Part shown: piece after piece, positions 20,070 to 29,088 of the stretch
How positions within the stretch are numbered: the first letter of the stretch is position 1
How the letters are laid out: the number at the start of each line of letters is the position of its first letter
From: an uncultured Poribacteria bacterium
GTDB lineage: Bacteria; Poribacteria; WGA-4E; WGA-3G
Length of the DNA: 64,000 bases
Assembly: GCA_951828385.1 (NCBI GenBank)
Contig: OX639973.1
Coordinates: 3,277,200 to 3,341,199 of the forward strand
Direction: 5' to 3'
Notes under the pieces: generated by a model
Seen by the model: the letters and a program-made list of their open reading frames with translations, nothing else
What the model was told of the DNA's origin: nothing
Database searches by the model: none
Program-made: the position numbers and the translations under genes

Positions 20070-22967
20070 TCAATCCAAAAAGATAAATTCGTTTAGATTC
20101 AACGCCAGTAACGCAAATCGGTCGAGCGCGACCTCTGCACTCACGCCTTCATGCTGCTGAAGTTCTCGCATAAAGGTCAACGCCTGCTGAATCTCTGTTG
20201 GTTCCGGTTCACGACACAGCACAAGTCGAAGTCCAAATCGCACACGATCCTCAACCGTCACACCACCCTCCCAGCGCATCCTGTTGGCAAAAGCGACTGC
20301 TTGGTCGTTGATAAACTTACCGTTGAGCATCGTCAGCGATTGTGTCGGTACCGTTGTCGAAAAACGGACTGGGCAGCTCGAATCGGTGTCTGCTTGATCG
20401 TATTGGTTCAGGATAGGCACAAGCAACGAGCGTTTGACCTTTACATAAATACTGCGTCGATTCGCCTCATCCGGCGGTGATTGTCCCCAAACACTCCTTG
20501 GTCTTGAGGATGTTGCTAATACCTCTGCCGGCAGTTCAGGAAAAACACTGGGGCCACCCATTTTGAGGTTCAGTTTTCCAGTAATCCAGAGGACTGTATC
20601 CCGAATCTCCTCCGCAGTCAAGCGGCGCATGTCGAATCGCCAGAAAAGATCATTGTTCGCGTCCTGTTGCATGAATTTCGGATCGCTCCGCGCCGACATC
20701 TGATATGCGTTTGAGGTCATTATCAGTTTGTGCATCGCCTTTAAACGCCAGTTAGACGCGATAAATTCAGACGCGAGCCAATCAAGAAGTTCGGGGTGTG
20801 TCGGTGGTGTACCGAGTTGTCCGAAATCGTTGGTTGAGCGGACAATCCCACGTCCAAAATGGTATTGCCAGATCCGATTGACCATCACGCGTGCTATAAG
20901 CGGGTTCTCAGCACTCGCTACCCACGCCGCGAAGACACTCCGTTTCCCAGACGATTTTGTACCCTCTGGAACAGGTGGCACCTCCACAGCAGGCGGGTTC
21001 AACACCGCAGGAAATGCCGGTTTAACCTCGCGTCCGACGAGGTGTGGGTTGCCGCGTCGAAGGATGTGCGTGGGGGGTTGCTCGCGCTCTGAAACTGCTA
21101 AAGCCTGATGTTCATAAGGCACGCGCCGTCGCCGTTGCTCATTTCGCTGTTTTTTCAATTCTCTCTGTTGAGCCACCAACGCCTTCAGCGATTCGTTCGT
21201 TTCAATAAACTCGGCGTGTGTTTTTAGCAATGCATCAAAATTGACCGCAGTGTTTGTTGAAAGGGATTGTTTTTCAAAGTTCGACCCAGACCACGAGACT
21301 TCCAGTTGGGGTTTATCTACATCTTTGTTGAAGTATTCAAGACGCATCGGTACATCGCCACGCGTGAGTGCAATTTCTACATCTCGCGCACCAATCAATT
21401 CAGCGACTCTGTAACCGTCGAGAATCAATCTACAGGCACCGTGCAGATTGATATGAAACGTATAAGTCGCATCTTCTGGCACCTGTAACGTTCCTTCAAA
21501 AACCAAACCGATGTCTTTCTTTCGGCTGGCAGGCGCAAGAGAGAATAGGTTGCTGAACAGTCTACCTTCGGCAGCAGGTTCCAGGAGATTAAAATCAGTA
21601 GGAAACTGATCAAAGGTGTCACGATAGAAGCGATATGTCAGGTCGCGCATCGGGGACGTTGGTAGATCCGGGAATATTGCCTCTGAAATATGTTGAGCGA
21701 GTTCTATTTTAATGATTTCTTGTATCTCAAAGAGTTTATCTTGTGCTTCTTGTTCTGCGAGCCGTTTTTCAGTGAGCCGTTTATCTCGCACTGCCTGCTG
21801 CTCCGGCGTGCCAATGTCGGCAAGGGGACCATGGTTGTTTGGGATAATGTCATGAAAAAATGCGAGGAGGCTGTAGTAATCCCGCGTCGAAATCGGATCG
21901 ATTTTATGGTCGTGGCATCGAGCACAACCGATTGTCATACCGAGCATCACCTGTCCTGTCGTCGAAACGATGTCGTCAAGATAGTCGTATCGTGCAAGTT
22001 TCCGATCGGCAGGTCCAGTGTCCCAAACACCGAGCTTGTGATACCCGGTCGCAATGACAGTTTCTGTTGTTACGGTATCCAGTTCATCGCCTGCCAGCTG
22101 TTCCTTGATAAATTGATCATACGGTTTGTCTTGGTTGAAGGCATTAATGACGTAATCGCGGTATCGCCATACGTACGGCTTGTCTGAATCGTTCTCATAG
22201 CCGTTGGTCTCGGCGTAACGGACAAGATCGAGCCAATGCCGTCCCCACTTCTCACCATAGCGTGGCGACTTTAGGAGTTTATCAATGCGTTTCTCATAAG
22301 CGTCGGGAGCTGTGTTGTTCAAGAACGCTTCCACCGCCTCTGGCGAAGGCGGTAACCCTGTAAGGTCGTAGTATATCCGACGGATGAGCGTCAGTTTGTT
22401 GGCGGGTGCGGCGGGGGTTAAACCGTGTGCCTCTAATTTTGCGAGAATAAACGCGTCAATCGGGTTATTGACCCAATCCGATGCGTTCACTGACGGCACC
22501 GGCGGTCGTTTTAGCGGACGATATGCCCAATAATCTGATGTTGTTTTAGGAATCGATTGAACGTCGATATCTTGAACGGGATAGGGGAGCCCTAAGTTGA
22601 TCCATTTCGCCAGAATCTCAAGAGAGGCATCATCTAACCTGCCATCCGGTGGCATCTGTGCCGTCTCTTGACCGTAGCCGACCATGTCAAGCAGGAAGCT
22701 ATCGGCAGGATTTTCTAACGACACCGCCGGTCCATAATTGCCACCTTTGAGAATAGCATCTCGACTCGTCAATTCGAGTCCACCCTCCACTACATCCCTG
22801 CCGCCGTGGCATTGGAAGCAGTTCTTCTGGAGAATAGGCTTCACTTGAGAATCAAAAAATTCTACCTTCTCTGCATCAGTCAGATCATTCGCATAACCGA
22901 TATTGAGAGAAGTCAGGACGTACAGGAAAACGGTTGCGAGAAAACAGGAACGATGCGGATATCGCAT
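20070..22967 (-). CDS. PSCyt1-DUF1549-PA14-DUF1553 secreted cytochrome-like protein
   Basis: 965 residues with a signal peptide (ends near GYAND). An N-terminal planctomycete cytochrome domain has the heme-binding motif CFQCH near residue 50. It is followed by DUF1549 (WAYRPLKRPPVP, then PIDAFILAKLEAHGL) with a second CxxCH (GCARCHDHKIDP) near 355. An inserted PA14-like sugar-binding domain lies around residues 470-580, and DUF1553 follows (ENPLIARVMVNRIWQYHFGRG, near 690). The family is typical of Planctomycetes, Verrucomicrobia and Poribacteria, where it is thought to take part in breakdown of complex polysaccharides or sulfated glycans. GGAGAAG precedes the ATG. It forms a two-gene unit with the DUF1501 gene downstream. 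Confidence 0.92.
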   Translation of the reverse strand: MRYPHRSCFLATVFLYVLTSLNIGYANDLTDAEKVEFFDSQVKPILQKNCFQCHGGRDVVEGGLELTSRDAILKGGNYGPAVSLENPADSFLLDMVGYGQETAQMPPDGRLDDASLEILAKWINLGLPYPVQDIDVQSIPKTTSDYWAYRPLKRPPVPSVNASDWVNNPIDAFILAKLEAHGLTPAAPANKLTLIRRIYYDLTGLPPSPEAVEAFLNNTAPDAYEKRIDKLLKSPRYGEKWGRHWLDLVRYAETNGYENDSDKPYVWRYRDYVINAFNQDKPYDQFIKEQLAGDELDTVTTETVIATGYHKLGVWDTGPADRKLARYDYLDDIVSTTGQVMLGMTIGCARCHDHKIDPISTRDYYSLLAFFHDIIPNNHGPLADIGTPEQQAVRDKRLTEKRLAEQEAQDKLFEIQEIIKIELAQHISEAIFPDLPTSPMRDLTYRFYRDTFDQFPTDFNLLEPAAEGRLFSNLFSLAPASRKKDIGLVFEGTLQVPEDATYTFHINLHGACRLILDGYRVAELIGARDVEIALTRGDVPMRLEYFNKDVDKPQLEVSWSGSNFEKQSLSTNTAVNFDALLKTHAEFIETNESLKALVAQQRELKKQRNEQRRRRVPYEHQALAVSEREQPPTHILRRGNPHLVGREVKPAFPAVLNPPAVEVPPVPEGTKSSGKRSVFAAWVASAENPLIARVMVNRIWQYHFGRGIVRSTNDFGQLGTPPTHPELLDWLASEFIASNWRLKAMHKLIMTSNAYQMSARSDPKFMQQDANNDLFWRFDMRRLTAEEIRDTVLWITGKLNLKMGGPSVFPELPAEVLATSSRPRSVWGQSPPDEANRRSIYVKVKRSLLVPILNQYDQADTDSSCPVRFSTTVPTQSLTMLNGKFINDQAVAFANRMRWEGGVTVEDRVRFGLRLVLCREPEPTEIQQALTFMRELQQHEGVSAEVALDRFALLALNLNEFIFLD

Positions 22968-23059
22968 AGTCTTCTCCTTGAACTGTGATACATTGCCATC
23001 AATTCTAACGAAGTCGATTGCCTATTTGACGTGAATTCGACTTAAGGGTTTAGTGAGAT

Positions 23060-23087
23060 GTTGGGTTTCACTTGCGTTCAACCCAAC
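23060..23087. repeat. Palindrome gttgggtt/aacccaac
   Basis: An 8-bp perfect inverted repeat with a 12-base loop lies just after the selenoprotein gene's 3' end. No T-tract follows on the minus strand, so it looks more like a dispersed palindromic repeat than a terminator. Confidence 0.55.
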
Positions 23088-23103
23088 CTACGTCCCCATT
23101 AGC

Positions 23104-24672
23104 CTATGACGATGCTTCTGTCTTTTCTGTTTCCTTCGGAACGATAGAAATTCGAGCGAGGAAGGCATTGGTACTCCCCTTCTTACAGGGCCAACTGCCT
23201 GTTGCCCCTAATTTAAACTTCTGTCCACAGGCAAACGGGTGCCGGATTTGTCCTGTGTCGCCGGGTGAAATATCCCACGCCGAGGCGAGTGCTTCATCTG
23301 GATATCCTTCTGTCGGCAGTTCAGCGTCACCCGCAAACAGGTCAAACGAACCCATCGCCTCCCCTTCGCCTACCTGTATATCAATAATAAGCGTGCCACC
23401 TTGTTCAAACGGCGTAGTGTCAATCTCAACAGGTGTATAATCCTGATAACCGGCTCCCGGCCCACGGAAGACGTTCAAAACCGCCATCAACTCTTCACGT
23501 AAACTAAGATCCAATTCTGGCATTGATTCTTCGCTTTCGCTGGAGAAATCCATAACCTCACCCTTAGCAGCAGCACCTAACAACATTAGATATCTTTCTA
23601 CCCGATCACCACGCAATCTGCTATCTGGCAATTTGTTATCTGGTTGATGTATAATCACCTCGGCTTCAGGACTCAGCACCTGAATATCCACTGGGTAGAT
23701 ATAATTGTCTTTGAGCGTTTTAGCGAAGAGACTGACGCGTTCTGTGTCTGAACCCTCTATCAGTTCTGACAAATCGCGGAGGAGCACGCAGGTATTTACA
23801 AAATTCTCGTTGAGTGTTTTTATAACTTCCGAATTCGAGAGCGGACCCACTCTCAGGTTTTTACCGTTCGCTCAGCAAGATTCATCGTCTAATGGACCCC
23901 AGGTAAGAACTGCATGGATCGGACGCTGCGTCGCCTCGGATGCCGCGACGGCTTCTTCAAGGGATAGCCAGTCAATTTCAGCGAATTTGTAGAGTTTCAA
24001 CGCCAATCTTTTACGTGCTTCTTCGGATGTGATAGCATCCTTCCACTCAATGTTGTCCGGTGTTTTTGTCGGCGTGGCAAGGAGCTCCATGCGCGGCACG
24101 AAAACCATATCAGCATATTCAAAGTCATTGATGTCCACATTACTATTGCGCGGCGGTAGTGAGAGCGAAAAATCACAAATAGTGCCTGTCTTCAGGTTGA
24201 TGCGTAATCGTCCGGCATATTGTGACGGAATAAAGCGTGCTAAATATACCTGTCTCTCATTACTTCCCGGTTTCCAGTCCGGATTGGGGCGCGTTGCCAA
24301 AGTAAACTCCGCATGAATCCGGAACGTAATGTCGGCATAATCTGCTGAGAGCGCGCGTAAGCAGGCAAAGGCACCTTTCTGTCCGTGACGCAATGTGCCT
24401 GTAGCACCCGGGTGAAATTGGGAAAGAAACGGAATAACACTATACAGATTCAGTTCCCAAACATCTCCTACCGCCACAGTTGATGATGGAAGAAAGGCAT
24501 TGAAAGCATCTCCCTTATATTCTCTAATAGGTTCGTGTGGCGACAGATCAAAGAGTTCCGTATTTTCTGGTGAGTTTTTATGCAAGCTATAAGTCGAATC
24601 GGCAATCGAGTCCCAATGTGCATGTACTTCTAAGGATGCTGGATTATTCAGGACGTTATTCAGATCTATCAC
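23104..24672 (-). CDS. selN: Selenoprotein N homologue (in-frame UGA = Sec267)
   Basis: The TGA at 23874-23872 does not end the gene: seven codons later the same frame continues to 23104, giving 522 residues with Sec at 267. Around it, LTWGPLDDESC-U-ANGKNLR closely matches the active-site region of animal selenoprotein N (GALDDQSC-U-GSGRTLR, from memory). Upstream NVDINDFEYADMVFVPRMEL and SEEARKRLALKLYKF, and downstream LSNSEVIKTLNENFVNT, also match that family. The SCU motif implies a thiol redox function; animal SELENON acts in the ER, whereas this one shows no clear signal peptide. The start GTG 24672 is chosen because GGAGG lies 7 bases upstream; ATG 24708 is the alternative. A candidate SECIS hairpin follows the UGA. 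Sec machinery must be elsewhere. Confidence 0.88.
23838..23857 (-). promoter_or_regulatory. Candidate bacterial SECIS hairpin
   Basis: On the coding strand, beginning 16 bases after the UGA, UGAGAG and CUCUCG pair around the loop UGGGUCCG. The loop contains GGUC, like the apical loop of E. coli fdhF. Distance from UGA to the apical GU is about 26 bases, within the range accepted for bacterial SECIS elements. Prediction only. Confidence 0.5.
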
Positions 24673-24689
24673 TGGTTTTCCTCCGTTGT

Positions 24690-24741
24690 GTAACTCAATC
24701 ATAAGCATTCTTGATGTAACTCAATTATAAGCATTCTTGGA
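24690..24741. repeat. 26-bp tandem duplication before selN
   Basis: The unit beginning gtaactcaat and ending gcattcttg occurs at 24690-24715 and at 24716-24741 with about two differences. It covers the alternative ATG start of the selenoprotein gene and lies directly upstream of its preferred start. Confidence 0.75.
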
Positions 24742-24794
24742 TGCACTTTTTGCCACTTTCAAACAACGGATGACCTTAAATTACTAAACTGCAG

Positions 24795-25697
24795 CTATGG
24801 CAGCGGTTCGCCTTCGTTGGCAGTCCGTTCTGCATACAGTTCCTGTAACCGAGTCGTTACGGGACCGATGCCTTCGTCTCCAATCTTTCTGCCGTCAACC
24901 TCAAGGACCGGACTCAATTCACCGACAGTTCCTGTTGTAAAGACTTCGGCTGCGGTGTAGACTTCAGTCAATGAGACGTTCCGTTCCGTCAATGGAATAC
25001 CCGCCTCGTGAGCGATTTGGATGACCATACCCCGCGTAATTCCGGGTAGGCAGCTATCAGCGTGTGGTGTCAACACATGTCCACGCTTTATGAGAAACAT
25101 ATTCGTGGCGTTCGTCTCTGAGACATATCCGTGGATGTCAAGCATAATCGCATCATCCACACCAGCGACGTTTGCTTCAATTTTGGCGAGGATGTTGTTA
25201 ATCAGGTTGTTGTGGTGGATCTTAGAGTCAACACATTGCGGTGGGTTGCGTCGGATCGCTGAGGTGATTAAACGGACCCCGCTCTTTGAATAGATAGGCG
25301 GTTTCCACTCTGCGATCACAATTAAGGTGGTGCCGTACTGATTGACGCGGGCATCCATGCTGGAGGTGACCTTTTTCCCACGACTGAGCGTTAGGCGGAT
25401 ATGAACACCGTCCCGCATACCGTTGGCAGCGAGCGTCTCGAAGATCGCCTTTTTGACCTCATCGCGCGTCGGAATGTTTGCGAACGCCATAGCGTGTGCG
25501 GAATCTATGAGCCGGTCAAGATGTGCATCCAGCGCAAAGATTTTTCCGTTATAGACACGCAAACCCTCCCATACGCCATCGCCGCCTTGAACAAGGCTAT
25601 CGAATACGGAGATCTTCGCGTCTTCGCGGGGTAAGAGTTCACCGTTGACGTGGATTAAAATATTTTCATTTCTTGAATCAGGTAATTTAGGCTGCAT
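24795..25697 (-). CDS. ilvE: Branched-chain / class IV aminotransferase
   Basis: 300 residues, a PLP-dependent fold-type IV transaminase. VFDSLVQGGDGVWEGLRVYNG near residue 30 and DSKIHHNNLINNILAKIEA near 160, which contains the PLP-binding lysine, are characteristic. VSETNATNMFLIKRG near 195 and VFTTGTVGELSPV near 255 complete the PLP phosphate-binding region. It most resembles branched-chain amino acid aminotransferases, but D-alanine aminotransferase cannot be excluded. GGAGGAG lies just before the ATG. It is followed by a repeat-rich gap and then hisF on the same strand. Confidence 0.85.
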   Translation of the reverse strand: MQPKLPDSRNENILIHVNGELLPREDAKISVFDSLVQGGDGVWEGLRVYNGKIFALDAHLDRLIDSAHAMAFANIPTRDEVKKAIFETLAANGMRDGVHIRLTLSRGKKVTSSMDARVNQYGTTLIVIAEWKPPIYSKSGVRLITSAIRRNPPQCVDSKIHHNNLINNILAKIEANVAGVDDAIMLDIHGYVSETNATNMFLIKRGHVLTPHADSCLPGITRGMVIQIAHEAGIPLTERNVSLTEVYTAAEVFTTGTVGELSPVLEVDGRKIGDEGIGPVTTRLQELYAERTANEGEPLP

Positions 25698-25715
25698 TTC
25701 TCCTCCATTTTAAGA

Positions 25716-25950
25716 GTTATCAGTTGTCAGTTCGCTTCGCTTCCAGTTATCAGTTAATTATATTTGAACTTGAGGTGCGGTTCGTAGTAGTGCGATTTTG
25801 CGGCGTACTCGACCAAATGCGAAGTGCATTATCGCACGTCAAGAACGGGCAATGAATTGCCCTACTACGAACAGGATCACCTATAAACTCAACATTGAAG
25901 AACTAATAGTAACCTCTTTAACTGAAAACTGATAACTGACTACTGATAAC
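25716..25950. repeat. Dispersed repeat element with cagttat arms
   Basis: The left end has gttatcagttgtcagtt and ttccagttatcagttaatt; the right end has cctctttaactgaaaactg, gataactg and tactgataac, the complementary heptad units. The interior holds an 11-bp perfect inverted repeat (gttcgtagtag 25780-25790 with ctactacgaac 25862-25872) and gggcaat/attgccc. It has no gene. The arms and the AAGAG/CCTCTT pair near them match the elements of the permease array. Confidence 0.7.
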
Positions 25951-25955
25951 CAACA

Positions 25956-26735
25956 CTACCATGTATCTCGGACGCTTACGCCTTCATTCGTTAGATAGGT
26001 TTTGATGCTCTCAATCGTGAATTCGCCGTAGTGTGTGATAGACGCAACAATCGCGGCATCGGCGTTGCTTTCGACAAAGACATCGCGCAAGTGCTGCGGG
26101 TTACCCGCACCGCCAGAGGCAATCACAGGCACCGGCACCAGATCAGCGATAGCACCCGTCAATGCAAGTTCATATCCGGCTTTCGTGCCGTCTGCATCAA
26201 TGCTATTGACGACAATCTCACCGGCTCCCAAGTCAACACCGCGTGCCGACCATTCCAGTGCGTCCCAACCGATCGGTTTTCTGCCGCCATCTATGTAAAT
26301 TTCATAACCGCTTGGAATCTGCTCGCTTTTCGGGACGCGCTTTACCTGCATGCTCAACACGACGCACTGGCTGCCAAACGCACGCGCACCTTCCGCGATG
26401 AGTTCGGGGTTCCGCACAGCACCGGAATCTATACTCACCTTCTCTGCACCCGCAAGTAGGGCGCGTCGCATATCCTCAAGCGTCCGCAACCCACCACCGA
26501 CAGAAAAAGGGATAAAGATTTCGGAGGCAACAGCGGAGACGACATCAATCATTATATCCCGTCGTTCATTGCTTGCCGTGATGTCGTAAAAGACGAGTTC
26601 ATCGGCACCACCTTCATAATAAAAACGCGCCATCTCAACCGGGTCACCGACATCAACATTGCCCTGAAAAGCGATGCCTTTCGTGACCTTCCCAGCGCGT
26701 ACATCTAAACATGGAATGATTCGTTTCGTTAGCAT
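25956..26735 (-). CDS. hisF: Imidazole glycerol phosphate synthase cyclase subunit HisF
   Basis: 259 residues, a complete (beta/alpha)8 His[10 protein letters not shown] holds the first catalytic aspartate (Asp11 in T. maritima numbering). [34 protein letters not shown] and [11 protein letters not shown] are all conserved. The strand that normally reads VAIDAKR with the second catalytic aspartate (Asp130) reads LSMQVKR here, so this residue appears to be glutamine. HisF closes the imidazole ring in histidine biosynthesis using ammonia from HisH; no hisH is adjacent. The start at ATG 26735 has only a weak Shine-Dalgarno. Confidence 0.92.
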   Translation of the reverse strand: MLTKRIIPCLDVRAGKVTKGIAFQGNVDVGDPVEMARFYYEGGADELVFYDITASNERRDIMIDVVSAVASEIFIPFSVGGGLRTLEDMRRALLAGAEKVSIDSGAVRNPELIAEGARAFGSQCVVLSMQVKRVPKSEQIPSGYEIYIDGGRKPIGWDALEWSARGVDLGAGEIVVNSIDADGTKAGYELALTGAIADLVPVPVIASGGAGNPQHLRDVFVESNADAAIVASITHYGEFTIESIKTYLTNEGVSVRDTW

Positions 26736-26815
26736 TTTTTAATTATGGAACCTCGTTATGATCTTTTTTCGTCAATATCATCGATTTTCGGTTAGGTTTA
26801 GCGTCATTCAAGTCT

Positions 26816-26841
26816 GTAGGGGCGAGGTTCCCTCGCCCTAC
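26816..26841. repeat. Dispersed GC-rich palindrome
   Basis: gtagg-ggcgagg-ttc-cctcgcc-ctac forms an 11-bp stem with a single bulged base and a 3-base loop. It lies between murJ and hisF without a T-tract. A related ggcgaggtt/aacctcgcc hairpin occurs at 61921. Confidence 0.65.
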
Positions 26842-26883
26842 GGCGAACTGGCTCTAAAATTCAAAGCTGACAGAACAATAATA

Positions 26884-28527
26884 TCACTTTCCAAGTCGCT
26901 GTTTGAATATATTTAAAATGTCGTCAAATTCGGAGACCTTTAAAAACTTATACATCCCCGCGAGTGCAATGAGACCCAATCCGATGGGTACGAACACCCC
27001 GATAGTGCGGGGGATGATGCCTTCCGTGCCGAGCCAACCGCTTTCGATGACAGCGTTTATCAACCAGCAGAGAAACCCCATCACCACTGAAGCGGTCAAG
27101 ATTTTAAGCGTCAGTGGAACGACCGCTCGTAACCCTAATCCTCCGACTTTTCGACGGAGCAATAACAATAGGATAGCACAATTTAGTGTTACGGTCAAAA
27201 CCGTTGAGAATACCACGGCGCGCGGGTCCAAGAAGAATCCGCGAAAGATAAAGAGATAGTTGAGGCAGATGTTGAGTGTAACGGCGCAGATGCTAACGAT
27301 AACGGGGGCGCGGATGTCTTTGTAGGCGTAAAACCCATCTGTAACGATCTTTAGTGCAGAGAACCCACACAGACCGAACGCATAGATGAATAGGATCCCC
27401 GCCGTTCCGATTGTGTCTTCTTCAACGGTTGCTCCCCATTCGTAAAGTAAACGGCAGATCGGCTCTGACAACGCCATGAGCCCAATTGCAGCTGGAATTG
27501 TCAGGACAAGCATTAAGCGGAGTGCATAAGAGATCGCTTTACGGAAGTTCTCTGTCTCTCCTGCCGTTGCGAGCCTCGCGAGTTGCGGGAGTGCCACCGT
27601 TGAAATCGCTACGCCGAATATCCCGATAGGGAGATGCATAACGCGATACGCCCTCGTAATCCAAGTCAACCATCCGGAATCTGAAGTGATAAAGAAGGTA
27701 TTCGTCAGTAAGTTTACCTGCACCGCCGCGACCCCTAACACAGCGGGGCCTATGAGATGCAGGACTTGAAGCACTCTCGGATCCCGAAGACTGAGCATCG
27801 GATGATATCGAAATCCGACGCGGGACATAGACGGCACTTGAATCAGGAATTGAAGGATACCACCAATAATTACACCGAAAGCCATACCCGTTACAGGGTG
27901 AATATCTAACAGTGGACACACATAGTAGCCGCCTATCCCGATAGCGAGAGAACTCACATTAAAGAAGGCGGAAGCACACGCCGGGATACCGAACCGTCCC
28001 TTACTATTCAACAATCCCATCGCAATTGCTGCGAACGATACAAATAGTAGATACGGAAACATCAACTGCGTGAGATAGATTGCCAACTCAACTTTACTGT
28101 CAAATCCAAAATGCTCGACGGTGTCTAAACTTTCATTAAAATCGTCTCGTGCCAGAACATCGACCACGATAGGTGCGAAAACGATGCCGAGTGCTGTGAT
28201 ACCGATTAAAACGAGAAAAGTCAGATTAAAGATACGATTCGCGAGGTTCCACGCCGCCGTTTCACCATCTTCAGCCTCTGTCGCGAGGAATGTCGTAATA
28301 AACGCCTTGCTCAAGATGCCTTCGCCGAACATATCTCGCAGAAAGTTCGGTATTCGGAAGGCGAGGTAAAAAGCGTCCGCGCTGACTCTTGAAGAGAAGT
28401 AATAACCGATCACTGTTTCGCGGGCGAGACCTAATATCCGAGATACCATCACGGCGATGCTAACAACCCCCGCAGCACGGGTGACGTTTTGATGCTGTTG
28501 CTCCGTGGATTTCGTTTCATTTTCCAT
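26884..28527 (-). CDS. murJ: Lipid II flippase MurJ
   Basis: 547 residues, highly hydrophobic, consistent with the 14-helix MOP-superfamily fold. The N-terminal block SRILGLARETVIGYYF, followed by RIPNFLRDMFGEGILSKAFI, is diagnostic of MurJ, and WLTWITRAYRVMHLPIGIFGVAISTVALP near 300 is another conserved region. It moves the peptidoglycan precursor lipid II across the inner membrane. The ATG follows an A-rich stretch without a strong Shine-Dalgarno. Divergently transcribed from the DUF2203 gene across a repeat-bearing gap. Confidence 0.93.
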   Translation of the reverse strand: MENETKSTEQQHQNVTRAAGVVSIAVMVSRILGLARETVIGYYFSSRVSADAFYLAFRIPNFLRDMFGEGILSKAFITTFLATEAEDGETAAWNLANRIFNLTFLVLIGITALGIVFAPIVVDVLARDDFNESLDTVEHFGFDSKVELAIYLTQLMFPYLLFVSFAAIAMGLLNSKGRFGIPACASAFFNVSSLAIGIGGYYVCPLLDIHPVTGMAFGVIIGGILQFLIQVPSMSRVGFRYHPMLSLRDPRVLQVLHLIGPAVLGVAAVQVNLLTNTFFITSDSGWLTWITRAYRVMHLPIGIFGVAISTVALPQLARLATAGETENFRKAISYALRLMLVLTIPAAIGLMALSEPICRLLYEWGATVEEDTIGTAGILFIYAFGLCGFSALKIVTDGFYAYKDIRAPVIVSICAVTLNICLNYLFIFRGFFLDPRAVVFSTVLTVTLNCAILLLLLRRKVGGLGLRAVVPLTLKILTASVVMGFLCWLINAVIESGWLGTEGIIPRTIGVFVPIGLGLIALAGMYKFLKVSEFDDILNIFKQRLGK

Positions 28528-28532
28528 TTTTT

Positions 28533-28614
28533 TACTGGCAATCGGCTATCAGCAAAGAGGATTTTGGGCTATCAGAAACCTCTTGTTACTGACAGCTGAT
28601 GGCCGACAGTTATC
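28533..28614. repeat. Short cagttat-type repeat between murJ and DUF2203
   Basis: atcggctatcagc, aagagg, a loop with ggctatcag, cctctt, then actgacagctgatggccgacag. The AAGAGG (28555-28560) and CCTCTT (28579-28584) pair and the arms are partly complementary, as in the permease-gap elements. Confidence 0.6.
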
Positions 28615-28624
28615 TTAAACTTGA

Positions 28625-28653
28625 TTGACATTTCACGTAAATTCGTGTAAACT
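28625..28653 (+). promoter_or_regulatory. Promoter of the DUF2203 gene
   Basis: TTGACA (28625-28630), 17-base spacer, TAAACT (28648-28653) with TG before the -10; 33 bases upstream of the ATG. Confidence 0.75.
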
Positions 28654-28686
28654 TAGAGAAACGATAGAAGATAAGGAGAACGCAAG

Positions 28687-29067
28687 ATGCAGGAAAAACG
28701 ATATTTTACGCTTGAAGAAGCCAACGCATGTATCCCCGAATTAGTTGATGAGATTTCACTGTTAAGAGCCATAAGAAACCTACTCGCAGGACTACACGCA
28801 GAAATTACGCCACTCTTGGAGGTGGTCTCCTCTAACGGTGGTAGTAAGCACACCCCCGCGCTCCTTAAAGCGACTGCCCGCTTTGAGGAAATTTTGGAAC
28901 GGATTGCGGCGCGCGGCTGTCATCTGAAAGGGCTTGACCCCGGATTGGTCGATTTCCCACACCTCCGTGATGGTAGGGAGGTCTATCTCTGTTGGCGGAT
29001 CAATGAAAAGGAGATCCGCTACTGGCATGAAATTGACGACGGATTTGAAGGACGACAACGGTTGTAG
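28687..29067 (+). CDS. DUF2203 family protein
   Basis: 126 residues. The N-terminal KRYFTLEEANACIPEL, the central helix ARFEEILERIAARGCHLKGLDPGLVDFPHLRDGREVYLCWR and the acidic end IRYWHEIDDGFEGRQ are typical of DUF2203. This is a small conserved cytoplasmic family of unknown function in diverse bacteria. AAGGAG precedes the ATG by 8 bases. It is monocistronic and converges with thiD, 21 bases away. Confidence 0.88.
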   Translation: MQEKRYFTLEEANACIPELVDEISLLRAIRNLLAGLHAEITPLLEVVSSNGGSKHTPALLKATARFEEILERIAARGCHLKGLDPGLVDFPHLRDGREVYLCWRINEKEIRYWHEIDDGFEGRQRL

Positions 29068-29088
29068 GGAAACCGGGTTACCCAACCC

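Noticed and set aside
23104-23850. Separate gene starting at GTG 23850
   Set aside because: It continues in frame with the upstream part after UGA plus seven codons, and homology to selenoprotein N spans the UGA.
26816-26841. Rho-independent terminator of murJ
   Set aside because: The stem is strong but no T-tract follows on the minus strand; similar palindromes occur elsewhere.
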